64,000 bases of DNA from Schlesneria paludicola DSM 18645 (GTDB lineage: Bacteria; Planctomycetota; Planctomycetia; Planctomycetales; Planctomycetaceae): positions 780,985 through 844,984 of the forward strand of contig NZ_JH636436.1 of NCBI RefSeq assembly GCF_000255655.1, read 5' to 3'. Below the pieces are notes generated by a model. It worked only from the letters and a program-made list of their open reading frames with translations. It did no database searches and was not told the origin of the DNA. The position numbers and the translations under genes are program-made. Of this stretch, positions 38,539 through 48,700 are shown piece after piece. The number at the start of each line of letters is the position of its first letter. The first letter of the stretch is position 1.

Positions 38539-39048
38539 TCAAGCTTTCGATGGCGAATGGGCAAGTGGCGACTGAACCCGTTTCAGCAGGCCCTTTCGTC
38601 CCCATTCCATCAAGATGTCGTGGTTCCATTCAAACAGCGGTCGGGCGATGGGAGCCAGCCAGATCATCCACTTTTTCTTGGCGGCGACATTCCAGTCATA
38701 TCGGACGTGCGTGATGCCGTTGTCGTAGGAAAGTTGCCAGCAGCCATCGCCTTCCAGTTCACCTGTCGCGTGTCCTTCGATCCGCGAGTACGGCTTGATC
38801 AGCGTGCTTTCCATGGTGAACGTCAACCGATAGGGCAGGCGACTGCACCACGTGTAGCGACGCCTGGCCCCGTGACCCATTTCGTCGATTCCCGGCTGCA
38901 CAAGTTCCACCTTTTCCATGCCGCGCCACCAACTTGGCCAGTCGTCAGGCCGCATTAATTCCACCCACACGCGTTCGATCGGGGCAGGGATCTCCCACCG
39001 AGAAACGAACTCGTAGCGATTAGAATCGGCTATCGAAATTTGTGGCAT
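38539..39048 (-). CDS. SRPBCC family protein (polyketide cyclase/START-like)
   Basis: A 169-residue small soluble protein with the SRPBCC (Bet v 1-like) pattern: an early strand FVSRWEIPAPIERVWVELMRPDDWPSWW, a middle MEKVELVQPGIDEMG and late strands (YSRIEGHATGEL, HVRYDWNVAAKKKW). Such proteins bind hydrophobic ligands; no specific role is implied. ATG 39048 has AAAGGTG close upstream. The gene sits between the uronate-isomerase-like gene (22 bases) and speB (39 bases). Confidence 0.85.
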   Translation of the reverse strand: MPQISIADSNRYEFVSRWEIPAPIERVWVELMRPDDWPSWWRGMEKVELVQPGIDEMGHGARRRYTWCSRLPYRLTFTMESTLIKPYSRIEGHATGELEGDGCWQLSYDNGITHVRYDWNVAAKKKWMIWLAPIARPLFEWNHDILMEWGRKGLLKRVQSPLAHSPSKA

Positions 39049-39070
39049 AACACCTTTCGCTCAGGCTGAG

Positions 39071-40366
39071 TCAGACTTTGAAGATAGATTCGACGTTGCC
39101 TCGCAGAATCTGACGTCCCAATAAAAGGGCTTCGTCCTCACTCCATTTCCGTGCGATGACAAAGTCTTGGGCCAGAACGCGCGAGAGGCATTCGCGGTAC
39201 ATATTGAACTTGGGCCAGGCAAATTCCAGCTTGTACATGTCACTGTAGTAGCCGATCTGTTTGTTTCGCGGCACTGCCTGCAATCGGGCCCGTGTATCCA
39301 ATTCAATGAACGCCGGAATGTTTGAATACCACCAATGCGCGTTCGTGACCACGTTCGGGAAGATCCAACTGTAGCTGACCAGTTCTTGATTGCTGACCTG
39401 GGCCAGTACCGAGACAGGGAATGTCACTTGCGGAAAGGCGTTGAACAAGTCCTTGTACTGAATCAGCGATACCCGCTGGTCAAACAGGTCCTGGCCTTGA
39501 AAAACACCGTTTGGATAGACGCGTCGATTGACTCCGATCATCAGATCGAATGGCAGTTTGTACTCGGCACAAAATTCGGCGATGGTCCAGAACACGAATT
39601 CCTGTCCCAAGCGTCGATGGGACGAGATTTCTCCGGGGACCGTATCGGCATCAATGAATGCAGCATTGAAGTGCTGTGCCAAGTCCTCCGACTTGGCGGG
39701 GCGACGTGGCGAAAAGCTCGGGGGCAGACTGATCGCACAGGCTTTCACCCCGTGACGGACGAAATGTTCGAACAACTTGCCGATCGCCTGTCGGATTTTG
39801 TCGGGGCTTGTTGCCTCAATGCCCGTTGCTTTGGCGAGCCGCTGCCGGACGGTTGGGTTCGAAAAATGAAACACCAGATCGTCGGTTCGCAAGCAAGGGA
39901 TATAACGCTTTAAGTCAAACCCCGTCAGCGGGTCGTCGAAATCGTTCGTCAGAAAGACACGCTCAATCCCTGATTGCTTCAAACATTGATCTTCCCAGTC
40001 CGGTTCAGCCATTTTCGCGGCCGCGCGATCGTACAAGGCCTCCCAGTTTGCGGGTGTGATTCGGTCGTCGGAAAAACCGAAAAACTTGCGGCACAGCTCG
40101 ACCAACCAGCCCACTTGAACCGTGTTGTCCAGGTGAACGAGAGATTCGACGAGCCGCCCGACTTTGGTCTTGGGGTCAAGGCCCGGTTCTTCGATTTGTG
40201 ACTTGGGCATTCCCGCCGAATGGGCAAGTTCGGTGTAGTAGTGGTATCCCATGATGTCCGCGAGCGTTTTCGACGCAGGCGCGTGCGGATTAATGTGAGT
40301 GTGGGGATCGACCAGGGCAAGCTTGGTCAATTCGTTCAACAGTCGTTGCACCAATTGTTCTGACAT
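39071..40366 (-). CDS. Uronate-isomerase-like (UxaC family) metal-dependent hydrolase-fold protein
   Basis: A 431-residue protein of the amidohydrolase superfamily. The metal-binding DPHTH lies at residues 20-24, and the overall pattern (ADIMGYHYYTELAHSAGM, TNAHWWYSNI) resembles UxaC glucuronate isomerases, which convert uronic acids in sugar-acid catabolism. It is a little shorter than typical UxaC (about 470) and diverges in the middle, so a different sugar acid is possible. Start ATG 40366 has GAGG six bases upstream. It is the first gene of a leftward group with the SRPBCC and agmatinase genes. Divergent from the MgtC gene. Confidence 0.78.
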   Translation of the reverse strand: MSEQLVQRLLNELTKLALVDPHTHINPHAPASKTLADIMGYHYYTELAHSAGMPKSQIEEPGLDPKTKVGRLVESLVHLDNTVQVGWLVELCRKFFGFSDDRITPANWEALYDRAAAKMAEPDWEDQCLKQSGIERVFLTNDFDDPLTGFDLKRYIPCLRTDDLVFHFSNPTVRQRLAKATGIEATSPDKIRQAIGKLFEHFVRHGVKACAISLPPSFSPRRPAKSEDLAQHFNAAFIDADTVPGEISSHRRLGQEFVFWTIAEFCAEYKLPFDLMIGVNRRVYPNGVFQGQDLFDQRVSLIQYKDLFNAFPQVTFPVSVLAQVSNQELVSYSWIFPNVVTNAHWWYSNIPAFIELDTRARLQAVPRNKQIGYYSDMYKLEFAWPKFNMYRECLSRVLAQDFVIARKWSEDEALLLGRQILRGNVESIFKV

Positions 40367-40485
40367 GCAGGGCCTCTGCCGATGTGGAAGTGAGTTGGCA
40401 AATGAATTCTAGTGGCAGTTTGGCGGGGACGGTCGGCGGTTGCAACTCGCACCAGATCCTCTTGATTTTCGAGTAGCCGAATCGC

Positions 40486-41025
40486 ATGCTGCCACGGCAG
40501 ACACATCTCGCAGAAGGGCTTGCTTTGAATCCACACGAGTTCGATGAAATTCACAAAATGCTGTTTCGCCTGGGGCTCGCGACCGTCCTTGGCGGAGTCT
40601 TAGGTATTGACCGAGACCTTCACCGCAAGCCAGCAGGCGTGCGCGTGCTGGCGATGGTCTGTTTGGGGTCCGCTGCGATCACCATGGCCAGTATCGCTGC
40701 GATGGCTGTTCCTTCAAAAACACCCGTCGATGGTGTCTTGCGAACGGTGCAGGGGGTTCTCTCGGGAATTGGATTTCTGGGAGCTGGCGTCATTATGCGA
40801 GCTCCTGGAAAAGAACAAGTGCACGGTATTACGACGGCATCTTCGATTTGGATCTCGGCCATTCTGGGCATGGTCTTTGGCTTGGGCCAATGGGAACTGG
40901 GCCTGACTTCGTTTGTACTCGCGTGCGGAGTTTTGGTGATCGGCCGAAGAGTTGAGGCCTTGGTTCTGAAGTTTGCCCCATCGCCCGATGCGACTTCGTC
41001 GAGTCCCGTATCTCAACAGGACTGA
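40486..41025 (+). CDS. MgtC/SapB family membrane protein
   Basis: A 179-residue protein with four to five membrane segments. Motifs typical of the family are present: LGGVLGIDRDLHRKPAGVR, MVCLGSAAITMAS, GIGFLGAGVIMRAP and GITTASSIWISAILGM. MgtC proteins influence magnesium and phosphate stress responses in several bacteria by binding other membrane proteins. Start choice is open: ATG 40486 is used here, but a TTG at 40522 (after AAGGG, six bases upstream, giving M-N-P-H-E-F-D-E) or the ATG at 40558 is also credible. The DUF2252 gene follows immediately, nine bases after the stop. Confidence 0.85.
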   Translation: MLPRQTHLAEGLALNPHEFDEIHKMLFRLGLATVLGGVLGIDRDLHRKPAGVRVLAMVCLGSAAITMASIAAMAVPSKTPVDGVLRTVQGVLSGIGFLGAGVIMRAPGKEQVHGITTASSIWISAILGMVFGLGQWELGLTSFVLACGVLVIGRRVEALVLKFAPSPDATSSSPVSQQD

Positions 41026-41034
41026 GTGGGCAAT

Positions 41035-42435
41035 ATGAGCACCGGAAATCGTCCCTCACCACAACCAGGACTCACGCGGATAGATCGCCGTGCCGCCGGT
41101 AAGGCTGTCCGTGAATCCATTCCACGATCTGCACATGCCGCCTGGAAGCCATCAGCGGATCGTCCCGACATTGTTTCCCTGCTCGAAGAGTCCAATCGAG
41201 ATCGCATCGAAGAGCTAGTTCCCCTGCGATACGGGCGGATGCTGCAGTCCCCGCTGGCCTTTTTGCGTGGTTCGGCAATCGTGATGGCGCGCGATTTATC
41301 AGACCTGGCCAATACGGGGATTCGGCTGCAGATCTGCGGAGACTGCCATCTACAGAATTTTGGCTGGTTCGCGTCGCCAGAGCGGAATCTGTTGTTTGAT
41401 GTCAATGATTTTGACGAAACACGGAACGCACCTTGGGAATGGGATTTGAAACGCCTCGCGGCCAGCGTGATCCTGGCAGCGAGAACGCTCAAGGCGTCGG
41501 CCGCGAATCAGCGACAACTGGTGCAAGCGGTCGTACAAGAGTATCGCGATCGTTTGGCTGAATACGAACCATTATCGCCCCTGCAGGCCTGGTACGCTCG
41601 CCTGGATGCCCAGGCATTGTTGAATCGTGCGGCCGCGGTAGATTCTGTGAAGCGTGCGCAGGCCATGATCGATGCAGCCCGCCAGCGGACGATTGATTCT
41701 CTGTTGCCCAAATTGACCGAGCGTGTCGAGGGCGCATTGCGGTTCAAAGATCGCTCTTCGTTGTTGACGCACGCCAAAGAAGGTCAGGGCTATCTCGACA
41801 AAATTCAGAAACTGATGATCGGTTACCGTTCGACGCTTTCAGACGAGCGACAATTGCTGCTCGACCGTTACAGGCTGGTCGATGCGGCTCATAAGGTCGT
41901 AGGCATTGGCAGCGTCGGATTGCGGTGCGGCATTCTCCTTTTACTCGACCCTGACGATGATCCGCTCGTGCTCCAGATCAAAGAGGCGCGGGCGAGCGTG
42001 CTGGAGAAATATGTCGGCCCCAGTGCTCGCACCCATCACGGTCATCGGATCGTTCACGGACAACGGGTCATGCAGTCGGCGAGCGACATTTTTCTGGGGT
42101 GGGCCAACGATGCCAAGGGTCGCAGCTACTACTTTCGTCAGTTGCGTGACATGAAATTGTCATTGAACGTCGATCGCATGTCGTGGCCCGAATTGCAGGA
42201 CTACTGCCAACTTTGCGGTTGGGCTCTCGCTCGAGCTCACGCCAAAGCTGGCGATGCCTCGGCTATTGTCGGGTACGTCGGCAACGGCGATCCATTTCAG
42301 GATGCCATCAGTGAGTTCGCGGCTGCCTATGCGGATCAAACGGAACTTGATTTCGAAACCTTGCAAAATGCGGCAAAATCAGGCCGGATTCAAGCTGTCG
42401 CAACACCCGATCCTTCCATAGTTGTATCGGATTGA
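41035..42435 (+). CDS. DUF2252 family protein
   Basis: A 466-residue soluble protein with the DUF2252 layout: RYGRMLQSPLAFLRG (residues ~66-80), ICGDCHLQNFGW (about 98-109), LLFDVNDFDETRNAPWEWDL and the conserved middle KEARASVLEKY. DUF2252 has a kinase-like fold in the aminoglycoside phosphotransferase clan, judged by the GDxHxxN and D-x-D patterns, but its substrate is unknown. The start ATG 41035 is nine bases past the MgtC stop; a GTG at 41026 is an alternative. It is probably cotranscribed with the MgtC gene. Beyond its stop there is a T-rich gap before the next gene. Confidence 0.88.
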   Translation: MSTGNRPSPQPGLTRIDRRAAGKAVRESIPRSAHAAWKPSADRPDIVSLLEESNRDRIEELVPLRYGRMLQSPLAFLRGSAIVMARDLSDLANTGIRLQICGDCHLQNFGWFASPERNLLFDVNDFDETRNAPWEWDLKRLAASVILAARTLKASAANQRQLVQAVVQEYRDRLAEYEPLSPLQAWYARLDAQALLNRAAAVDSVKRAQAMIDAARQRTIDSLLPKLTERVEGALRFKDRSSLLTHAKEGQGYLDKIQKLMIGYRSTLSDERQLLLDRYRLVDAAHKVVGIGSVGLRCGILLLLDPDDDPLVLQIKEARASVLEKYVGPSARTHHGHRIVHGQRVMQSASDIFLGWANDAKGRSYYFRQLRDMKLSLNVDRMSWPELQDYCQLCGWALARAHAKAGDASAIVGYVGNGDPFQDAISEFAAAYADQTELDFETLQNAAKSGRIQAVATPDPSIVVSD

Positions 42436-42819
42436 GGTGGTTTCGTGATTTGTAAGGCGTTTTTTGATAATGGGTTGTGGCGATTTTTGGTTTTGCGAAG
42501 CGATGCTCGCGCGTGACTTCAGGTTTACCGAAGTCGTTCGGGTTGCCACATCGAGCCCCGTTTTTCTCTGCCTGAATCACCCGTACAATCCCTCTGGTCT
42601 GAACCGATTGCCAGCTTTTTGAGTGCAATCTGTACTGATCACGTAATCCCAAAAGCTTGACAAACCAATGGTTGTCGATATGTTGAAGAGTCGGTGTCCT
42701 GCCTGATTGCCCCGCCTTTGCACCTGCAAGATGTAGCCACGCCTCGAATTTTGACTGGTATTCGCCTTCAAGATGACTCCCGCGGATTGAAGCGATATCC
42801 CCACCAGGAGAGAGTCCCC
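42436..42819 (+). other. Intergenic region upstream of the DUF1549/DUF1553 gene
   Basis: This 384-base region holds no convincing gene. Its left third is T-rich with a small hairpin (GACTTC/GAAGTC, 42515-42535). The promoter at 42657-42684 lies in the right half. The leader before ATG 42820 is long, about 130 bases, and carries AGGAG close to the start. Confidence 0.5.
42657..42684 (+). promoter_or_regulatory. Sigma-70-like promoter for the cytochrome-related cluster
   Basis: TTGACA at 42657-42662 is a perfect -35 box. Sixteen bases later TATGTT (42679-42684) matches the -10 consensus in four of six positions. The first gene of the three-gene cluster starts at 42820. Confidence 0.5.
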
Positions 42820-45339
42820 ATGAGAACTCAAGCGTCGACTGTTCGCATTTGGCTGACCGGTATTCTGGCTTTGGGAACCTTGGTGTGTTCAACACCCAAC
42901 TCTGCGTATTCCGCGACGCCCAAGGGCTTAGGTGATCCCGGTCAACTGACGGGTCTGCGGCTTGAGCCGAATCTCGACTCGAAGGGAATTACGCTCCGCG
43001 GGCGAGATGGTCGTCAACAGTTGTTCGCGACTGCGGTCTATTCCTCCGGACAGCTTCATGATTTCACCCGCAAGGTCCAGTACACCTCGGAACCGGCCGG
43101 GATTGTCCAGGTCGACGCCGCTGGTCACATGACGCCGCTTCGCGATGGGATGACGGTTGTCACCGCTGTCGCATCCGGCGTGGAAGCGCATCTGCCGGTT
43201 TCTGTCACCGGTTTGACCAACGATATTCCCGTCAACTTTCCGAATCAGATTACGCCGATCTTTACCAAGCTGGGCTGCAATAGTGGTGGTTGTCACGGCA
43301 AGGCGAGCGGTCAAAACGGATTCAAGCTGTCTCTGCTGGGTTTCTACCCCGAAGACGATCACGAGTTTCTAGTCAAAGAAGATCGTGGTCGCCGCATTTT
43401 CGTTCCGTCGCCAGGTCAAAGCCTGCTGCTCACCAAACCGGTTGGCAAGTCGCCACATGGCGGTGGAAAGCGAATGGATGTCGATGGATACGAATATCGA
43501 TTGATCCAACGCTGGATCGAGCAGGGCATGCCTTACGGTGACGCGAAGGACCCTTATGTGGTCGGAATCAAGTGCCTGCCCGAAGGCCGTGTGATGGATC
43601 GCGGCGCCGATCAGCAGATTACCGTCATTGCGATGTATAGCGATGGATCGACGGAAGACGTCACGCGAATGGCGTTGTACGAAGCCAATGATCCTGAAAT
43701 GGCCGAAGTGACCGTCACGGGTTTGGTGAAGACATTGGACCTTGCTGGCGAAGTGGCGATCATGGCCCGCTATCAGGGACAGGTCTCTGTGTTCCGCTCG
43801 ACAATTCCGTTGGGTGCGGAAATTGCCGTGAAACCACCCGTTAAGAATTTGGTCGATCAGGCCATCGTCTCCAAACTCGACCTGCTCGGCATTCCCGCCT
43901 CGCCGGTTTGTGATGACGGGACGTTCCTGCGACGCGTCTCAATCGATATCACGGGCACGCTGCCAACCGCGAGTGAAGTCTCGGCCTTCCTCGCTGATAC
44001 CGACAGTCTGAAACGCGAGAAAGTGATCGATCGATTGCTCGATTCACCTGCTTATGCCGACTATTTCGCCAACAAGTGGAATATGGTTCTGCGAAATAAG
44101 AAGCGAAATAACGACAAGCTCGCGCCAACCTATGGTTTCCACAAGTGGATCTGGTCGAGCCTGTACGACAACAAGCCATACGATCAGTTCGTGCGTGAAA
44201 TCGTCACTGCGTCCGGGGACGCCGACGACAATCCACCCGTGGCCTGGTACCGCGAAGTTGATCAGCCCAACGAACAGGTTGAAGACGTTTCACAACTGTT
44301 TCTTGGTTTGCGAATCCAGTGTGCCCGCTGTCACCACCATCCCTTCGAAAAATGGAGTCAGGACGATTACTACGGCATGGCGGCGTTTTTCAGCCGTGTC
44401 GGACGGAAGAACATTATCGGTGGTAACAACGCGATGCGCGACAAGCGAATTTTTGCCATCGACAATCAGGGGCCGGCACAAGCCAAGAACGAACGGACGG
44501 GCAAAATGCTCGCACCGACGGGACTCGGCAGCAAGCCGTACACCGTGACGGCCGACGAAGATCCTCGCGCATTGCTGGCCGAGTGGCTGTCTGATCCACA
44601 GAACCCATTCTTCGCCAAGGCGTTGGTGAATCGTTACTGGAAGCACTTCTTCAGTCGCGGGATCGTCGAGCCTGAAGATGATATGCGTGAAACGAATCCG
44701 CCGACAAATCCAGAGCTCTTGAACAAGCTTGCCGAACACTTCGTCGCATCGAAGTTTGACTTGAAAGAGCTCGTCCGCACAATTTGTAACTCGTCAACGT
44801 ATCAGCTCAGCTCGCTGCCGAACGAGTACAATTTGAAGGACAAGCAAAACTTCTCTCGCTACTATCCGAAACGTCTGACCGCTGAAGTGCTTTACGATGG
44901 TTTCCATCAAGTCACATCCACGAATCAGACCTACAATGGCCTGCCCGCTGGGACTCGTGCCATCCAGCTACCTGACCCCAGTGTCGGTCCCTACTTCCTG
45001 AAAGTGTTTGGTCAACCCCAGGCAGACACCGCATGCGAATGCGAACGCTCACAGGAAGCCAACCTGGCCCAAAGTCTGCATCTTCTGAACAGCAGTGAAG
45101 TGCAGAACAAGATCGCCGATGCAAACGGTCGTGCATCGAAGTTTGCGGGCGATAAAGAGCATGCGAGCGAAGCGAAGATTCAGGAACTGTATCGCTGGGT
45201 TTACAGTCGTGAGCCCGATGCGGAAGAACTGAAAATTGCGATGGCGCACCTCGAGAAACACAAAGACAATCCCAAGCTTGCTTTTGAAGATATCGTTTGG
45301 GCCCTTGTGAATTCCAAAGAGTTCCTGTTCAACCACTAG
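42820..45339 (+). CDS. DUF1549/DUF1553 (PSCyt2/PSD1) protein with haem-type motifs
   Basis: An 839-residue exported protein. Residues 1-32 form a signal peptide. Residues ~40-130 look like a bacterial Ig-like domain. A CX4CH motif, CNSGGCHG, is at 153-160, and a second Ig-like domain follows (~255-330). DUF1549 then extends from ~345, with a true CxxCH haem motif, CARCHHHPFEKW, at 501-512. DUF1553 covers ~575-830 and includes NPFFAKALVNRYWKHFF and the final FEDIVWALVNSKEFLFNH. Such proteins are almost confined to planctomycetes and related phyla, and are paired with secreted partners of unknown substrate. ATG 42820 has AGGAG nine bases upstream. It opens the three-gene cluster with the PPC and WD40 proteins. 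Confidence 0.93.
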   Translation: MRTQASTVRIWLTGILALGTLVCSTPNSAYSATPKGLGDPGQLTGLRLEPNLDSKGITLRGRDGRQQLFATAVYSSGQLHDFTRKVQYTSEPAGIVQVDAAGHMTPLRDGMTVVTAVASGVEAHLPVSVTGLTNDIPVNFPNQITPIFTKLGCNSGGCHGKASGQNGFKLSLLGFYPEDDHEFLVKEDRGRRIFVPSPGQSLLLTKPVGKSPHGGGKRMDVDGYEYRLIQRWIEQGMPYGDAKDPYVVGIKCLPEGRVMDRGADQQITVIAMYSDGSTEDVTRMALYEANDPEMAEVTVTGLVKTLDLAGEVAIMARYQGQVSVFRSTIPLGAEIAVKPPVKNLVDQAIVSKLDLLGIPASPVCDDGTFLRRVSIDITGTLPTASEVSAFLADTDSLKREKVIDRLLDSPAYADYFANKWNMVLRNKKRNNDKLAPTYGFHKWIWSSLYDNKPYDQFVREIVTASGDADDNPPVAWYREVDQPNEQVEDVSQLFLGLRIQCARCHHHPFEKWSQDDYYGMAAFFSRVGRKNIIGGNNAMRDKRIFAIDNQGPAQAKNERTGKMLAPTGLGSKPYTVTADEDPRALLAEWLSDPQNPFFAKALVNRYWKHFFSRGIVEPEDDMRETNPPTNPELLNKLAEHFVASKFDLKELVRTICNSSTYQLSSLPNEYNLKDKQNFSRYYPKRLTAEVLYDGFHQVTSTNQTYNGLPAGTRAIQLPDPSVGPYFLKVFGQPQADTACECERSQEANLAQSLHLLNSSEVQNKIADANGRASKFAGDKEHASEAKIQELYRWVYSREPDAEELKIAMAHLEKHKDNPKLAFEDIVWALVNSKEFLFNH

Positions 45340-45707
45340 TGGCACAGCCACCCTGTGCTGACAGGGTTGTGAGCAAACGCCTGTGGGCTCGTTGGCCTGC
45401 TCGGTTCGAGTTCATCCGCGTGTCAATTCAGGATTGAAGTCCACTTTTACTGTTCTTCACAGCGGACCTTCGGTCTGTGTCGAGGAAAAAGTATCGCGTT
45501 GGGGATGGAATTCGTTGGTGAAATCATTACGACGTCGAGCGGAGGCTGGCGGCAAAATTCGGATTAAGAACGATCTCGGATCGGTCAGTGTCCCTCCACT
45601 TGCTGATTCCGTCACCGGTAGCGTTGTTGTCTGCTTACGCGGCCGTTGACCGATCACCCTGTTGTGCCGCTTGGATTCCTATGCCTCTGTTTATTGAAAG
45701 ACGAGCT
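45340..45707 (+). other. Intergenic region within the cytochrome-related cluster
   Basis: A 368-base gap. A stem-loop lies directly after the upstream stop. The frame of the next gene stays open back to 45588, but no signal peptide would fit there. An 88-codon frame (45383-45649) has no recognisable content. The gap could carry a second promoter; no good hexamers were found. Confidence 0.45.
45350..45367 (+). terminator. Stem-loop just after the DUF1549/DUF1553 gene
   Basis: ACCCTGT-GCTG-ACAGGGT is a perfect seven-base stem with a four-base loop, eleven bases after the stop codon. An alternative overlapping stem (GCACAG/CTGTGC) is also possible, so the two could compete. There is no T-run, so it may be an RNA-stability or attenuation element rather than a full terminator. 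Confidence 0.35.
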
Positions 45708-48700
45708 ATGCGTAACGTCGCCGTCTCTCGTGCTCGACATATTCTGACGACGTGCGGGTTGGTTTTGGGTCTGGTGTCCTCGGTGACGGCTCAGTTGCCC
45801 GCAACGCGGTTGTCTGCGGTTTTCCCGCCGGGTGCTCAGGCGGGGACCATTGTCGAGGTGACGATTACCAGTGGTGTCGAACTCGAAGAACTCACTAAAC
45901 TGATTTTCAACGAGCCGGGAATCACGGCCCTGCCGAAGATGCAGGATGTTGGCGGAAAGCTCGCACCGGTTCCCAATGTCTTCGTCGTCTCAGTTGCATC
46001 CGATGTGCCGCCCGGGCAGTACGAAGTCCGCACCAGCGGTTTCTTCGGAGTCAGCAATCCCCGATTCTTCGTCGTGGGGGCACGCAAGGAAATCAATGAG
46101 ATCGAGCCGAACAATGCTCGCGAGCAGGCGGTGGCATTGGACGCTAACCAAACGGTCAATGCCCGTGTGAACGGCGGGGCCGATGTCGACTGGTACAAAT
46201 TCACCGCCAAAGCGGGACAGCGATTGTTGATCGATTGCATGGCCAAGCGCTTGGATTCCAAGCTCGACGCCGCACTGGAGCTCTACAATACCGCCGGAAA
46301 ACGCCTCGATTTTGCCCGTCGCAATCTTGTCAGCCAGGACCCGCTGCTCGACTTCACTGTGACGGTTGACGGCGAATATTTCGTCAAGGTCTACGACTTC
46401 ACCTACGCCGGCGGGGAAGACTATCCGTACCGTTTGACATTGTCGGCTGGTCCCTACATCGATTTCGTCTTGCCCACGGCTGGCTTCCCTGGTTCGAATG
46501 CTCAGTACACCCTGTATGGTCGAAACTTGCCCGGCGGGAAACCGTCCGGTGTTTCATTGCGGGGGCATCCGCTGGAGAAACTGGCCGTCAGTATCACGTT
46601 GCCGCCGTCGATCGACACTCTTGACCCCAAAGTCATGCTTGAGTCGTATTCCGCGGGGCTGGATGCGACACCGTTCTCGATCGAGTCACCCGCCGGTGCA
46701 TCGAATACGGTCATGATTCAACTCAGTGAGTTCGTGCCGGTCCTCGAAATCGAGCCAAATGATAAAGGTTCGCAAGCACAGACAATCGTTGTGCCGGGTG
46801 AAGTTGATGGCCAGTTTCAGTCCAAAGGCGATGTCGACTGCTTTCAGTTTGAAGCACACGCGAAAGACACGTTTTGGGTCGAAGTGATCGCGCACCGCGC
46901 GGGAGCGGCGATCGACGCCGTTTTGGTGATCGACCAGGTCAAGGTCAACGACAAGGGCGAGGAAACGCTGACGCGAATCAGTGCATTAGACGATGACCCC
47001 ACAAACCCGCTGGTAAATCTGTTCGATACGCTCAACGACGACAATACGGTCAAGTTCGTGGCACCCGCGGACGGGAAGTACCGCGTGACGATGCGGGAGC
47101 GATTCGGCAATTCCAAGCAGGATCTCGGCGTCTATCGTTTGATCGTTCGGAAGGAATCCCCTGATTTTCGCGTGGTCGCAGTACCGACCGCTTTGATTGC
47201 ACCGGGACCTCGCCAGTCGGCGCCGTCGGGGATCAATCTTCGACGCGGCGATAACTTTCCCGTGAATCTAATGGCAATTCGACGCGATGGCTTCGCGGGA
47301 CCGATTACGGTGTCGGCGGAAGGTCTGCCGCCCGGTGTGACGTGCCGCGATGTGACGCTGGGCACGGCGCCGTCCAGTGGCGTGATTGTCTTTACCTCGG
47401 CCGAAGATGCGCCCGCATGGACGGGTACGATCCGACTGGTGGCGAAAGCACGTATCGATTCACCTCCCGTCGTGGCAGCGTTGGCCGCCGTCGAAGCGAC
47501 GGCAAAGGCGGCGAACGATGCCTTTGTGGCCGCCGACAAGGCGTTTGCCAAACCCAACGACGATCTGGTTAAAGCCAATGAGGCAGCAGCCGCCGCCAAA
47601 TCGGAACTTGCTGCGAATCCCAATGACGCCGCCTTGAAACAGAAAGCCACCGAAGCGGATGCGAAAGTGACCGCCGCTGCGGCGGTCCAACAACCATTGG
47701 CTGCTGCAAGGACGGCAGCGGAACAAAAGCGAAATGAAGCCCTTGCGGCGGTTCAAAGGGCAACCACCGCCAAAGACGCAGCGGCGCGTGACGTCACGCA
47801 TGTCGCGCGGTACGGGACCGTGATCTGGGGTGCCGCCCAGCCGAATATCCCCGGTGATGTCCGAGTCGCTCAAGCCATCGAACTGTCGGTGATGGAAGAG
47901 CCCGCACCATACCAACTGACGACCGATGTCTATCGGGTCGACGCCAATCACAGTCGACAAATTCTCGTCCCCGTGAAGATTGCCCGCCGAAATGGCTTCG
48001 ATGCACCGGTCAACTTGACGGTGCTCGGCATGCCGCCAAATGCCCAGATCGAAAACAAACCGATTCCCAAAGAGAAGACGGAAGAAACTTTCCGCATCTT
48101 TATTCCGCCGAATGCTCCGCCGGGAACCTATGTGACGTATCTTACCGGACAGGCTGCTGTGTCTTATCGGAAGAATCCTGCGCGTGCTGATCGAGCTCAA
48201 GCGGAATTGACCGCAGCAGATCAGGCGGTGGCCGCGGCCACCGAGGCACTCAAAGCCGCGACTGCGGTGAAAGATGCCGCCGTGAAGAAGGCCACCGACG
48301 ATCAGGCCAATGTGAAGAAGCTGACCGATGCCAAACTTCAATCCGAAAAAGCATTGGCCGAGGCCCAGAACAATGAAAAGGCCGCGGGGGAACTGGTCAA
48401 GAATGCTGGTGACAACGCCGACTTGAAAGCCGCCGCAGAAAAGAAGTTGACGGAAGCTCAGGCCGCCACGAAGGCCGCCGCAGATGCATTCGGCGCGGCC
48501 GAGAAGTCGCGTAGCGAAGCGGAAATTGCCGCCAAGCAGGCCGAAGATGCCAAGACCAAGTCCGAGGCGGATGCGAAGGCGGCTGATGAATCCAATAAGG
48601 CCGCTGCGGCGGCGAAGGCTGCCGCCGATCAGAAATTCAAGACGGCCGATGCGTACGCAAAAGCTGCGAATATCAACTTCCATCCGACGACTACGCCGAT

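Noticed and set aside
48183-48670. Repetitive-looking DNA that might suggest a CRISPR or satellite
   Set aside because: It is the codon-level repetition of an Ala/Lys/Glu-rich coiled coil, in frame, with no regular repeat-spacer unit.
47460-48683. Antisense open frame of 407 codons over the helical insertions of the PPC gene
   Set aside because: It is rich in Gly, Arg and Phe because it opposes Ala/Lys-rich codons; no support.
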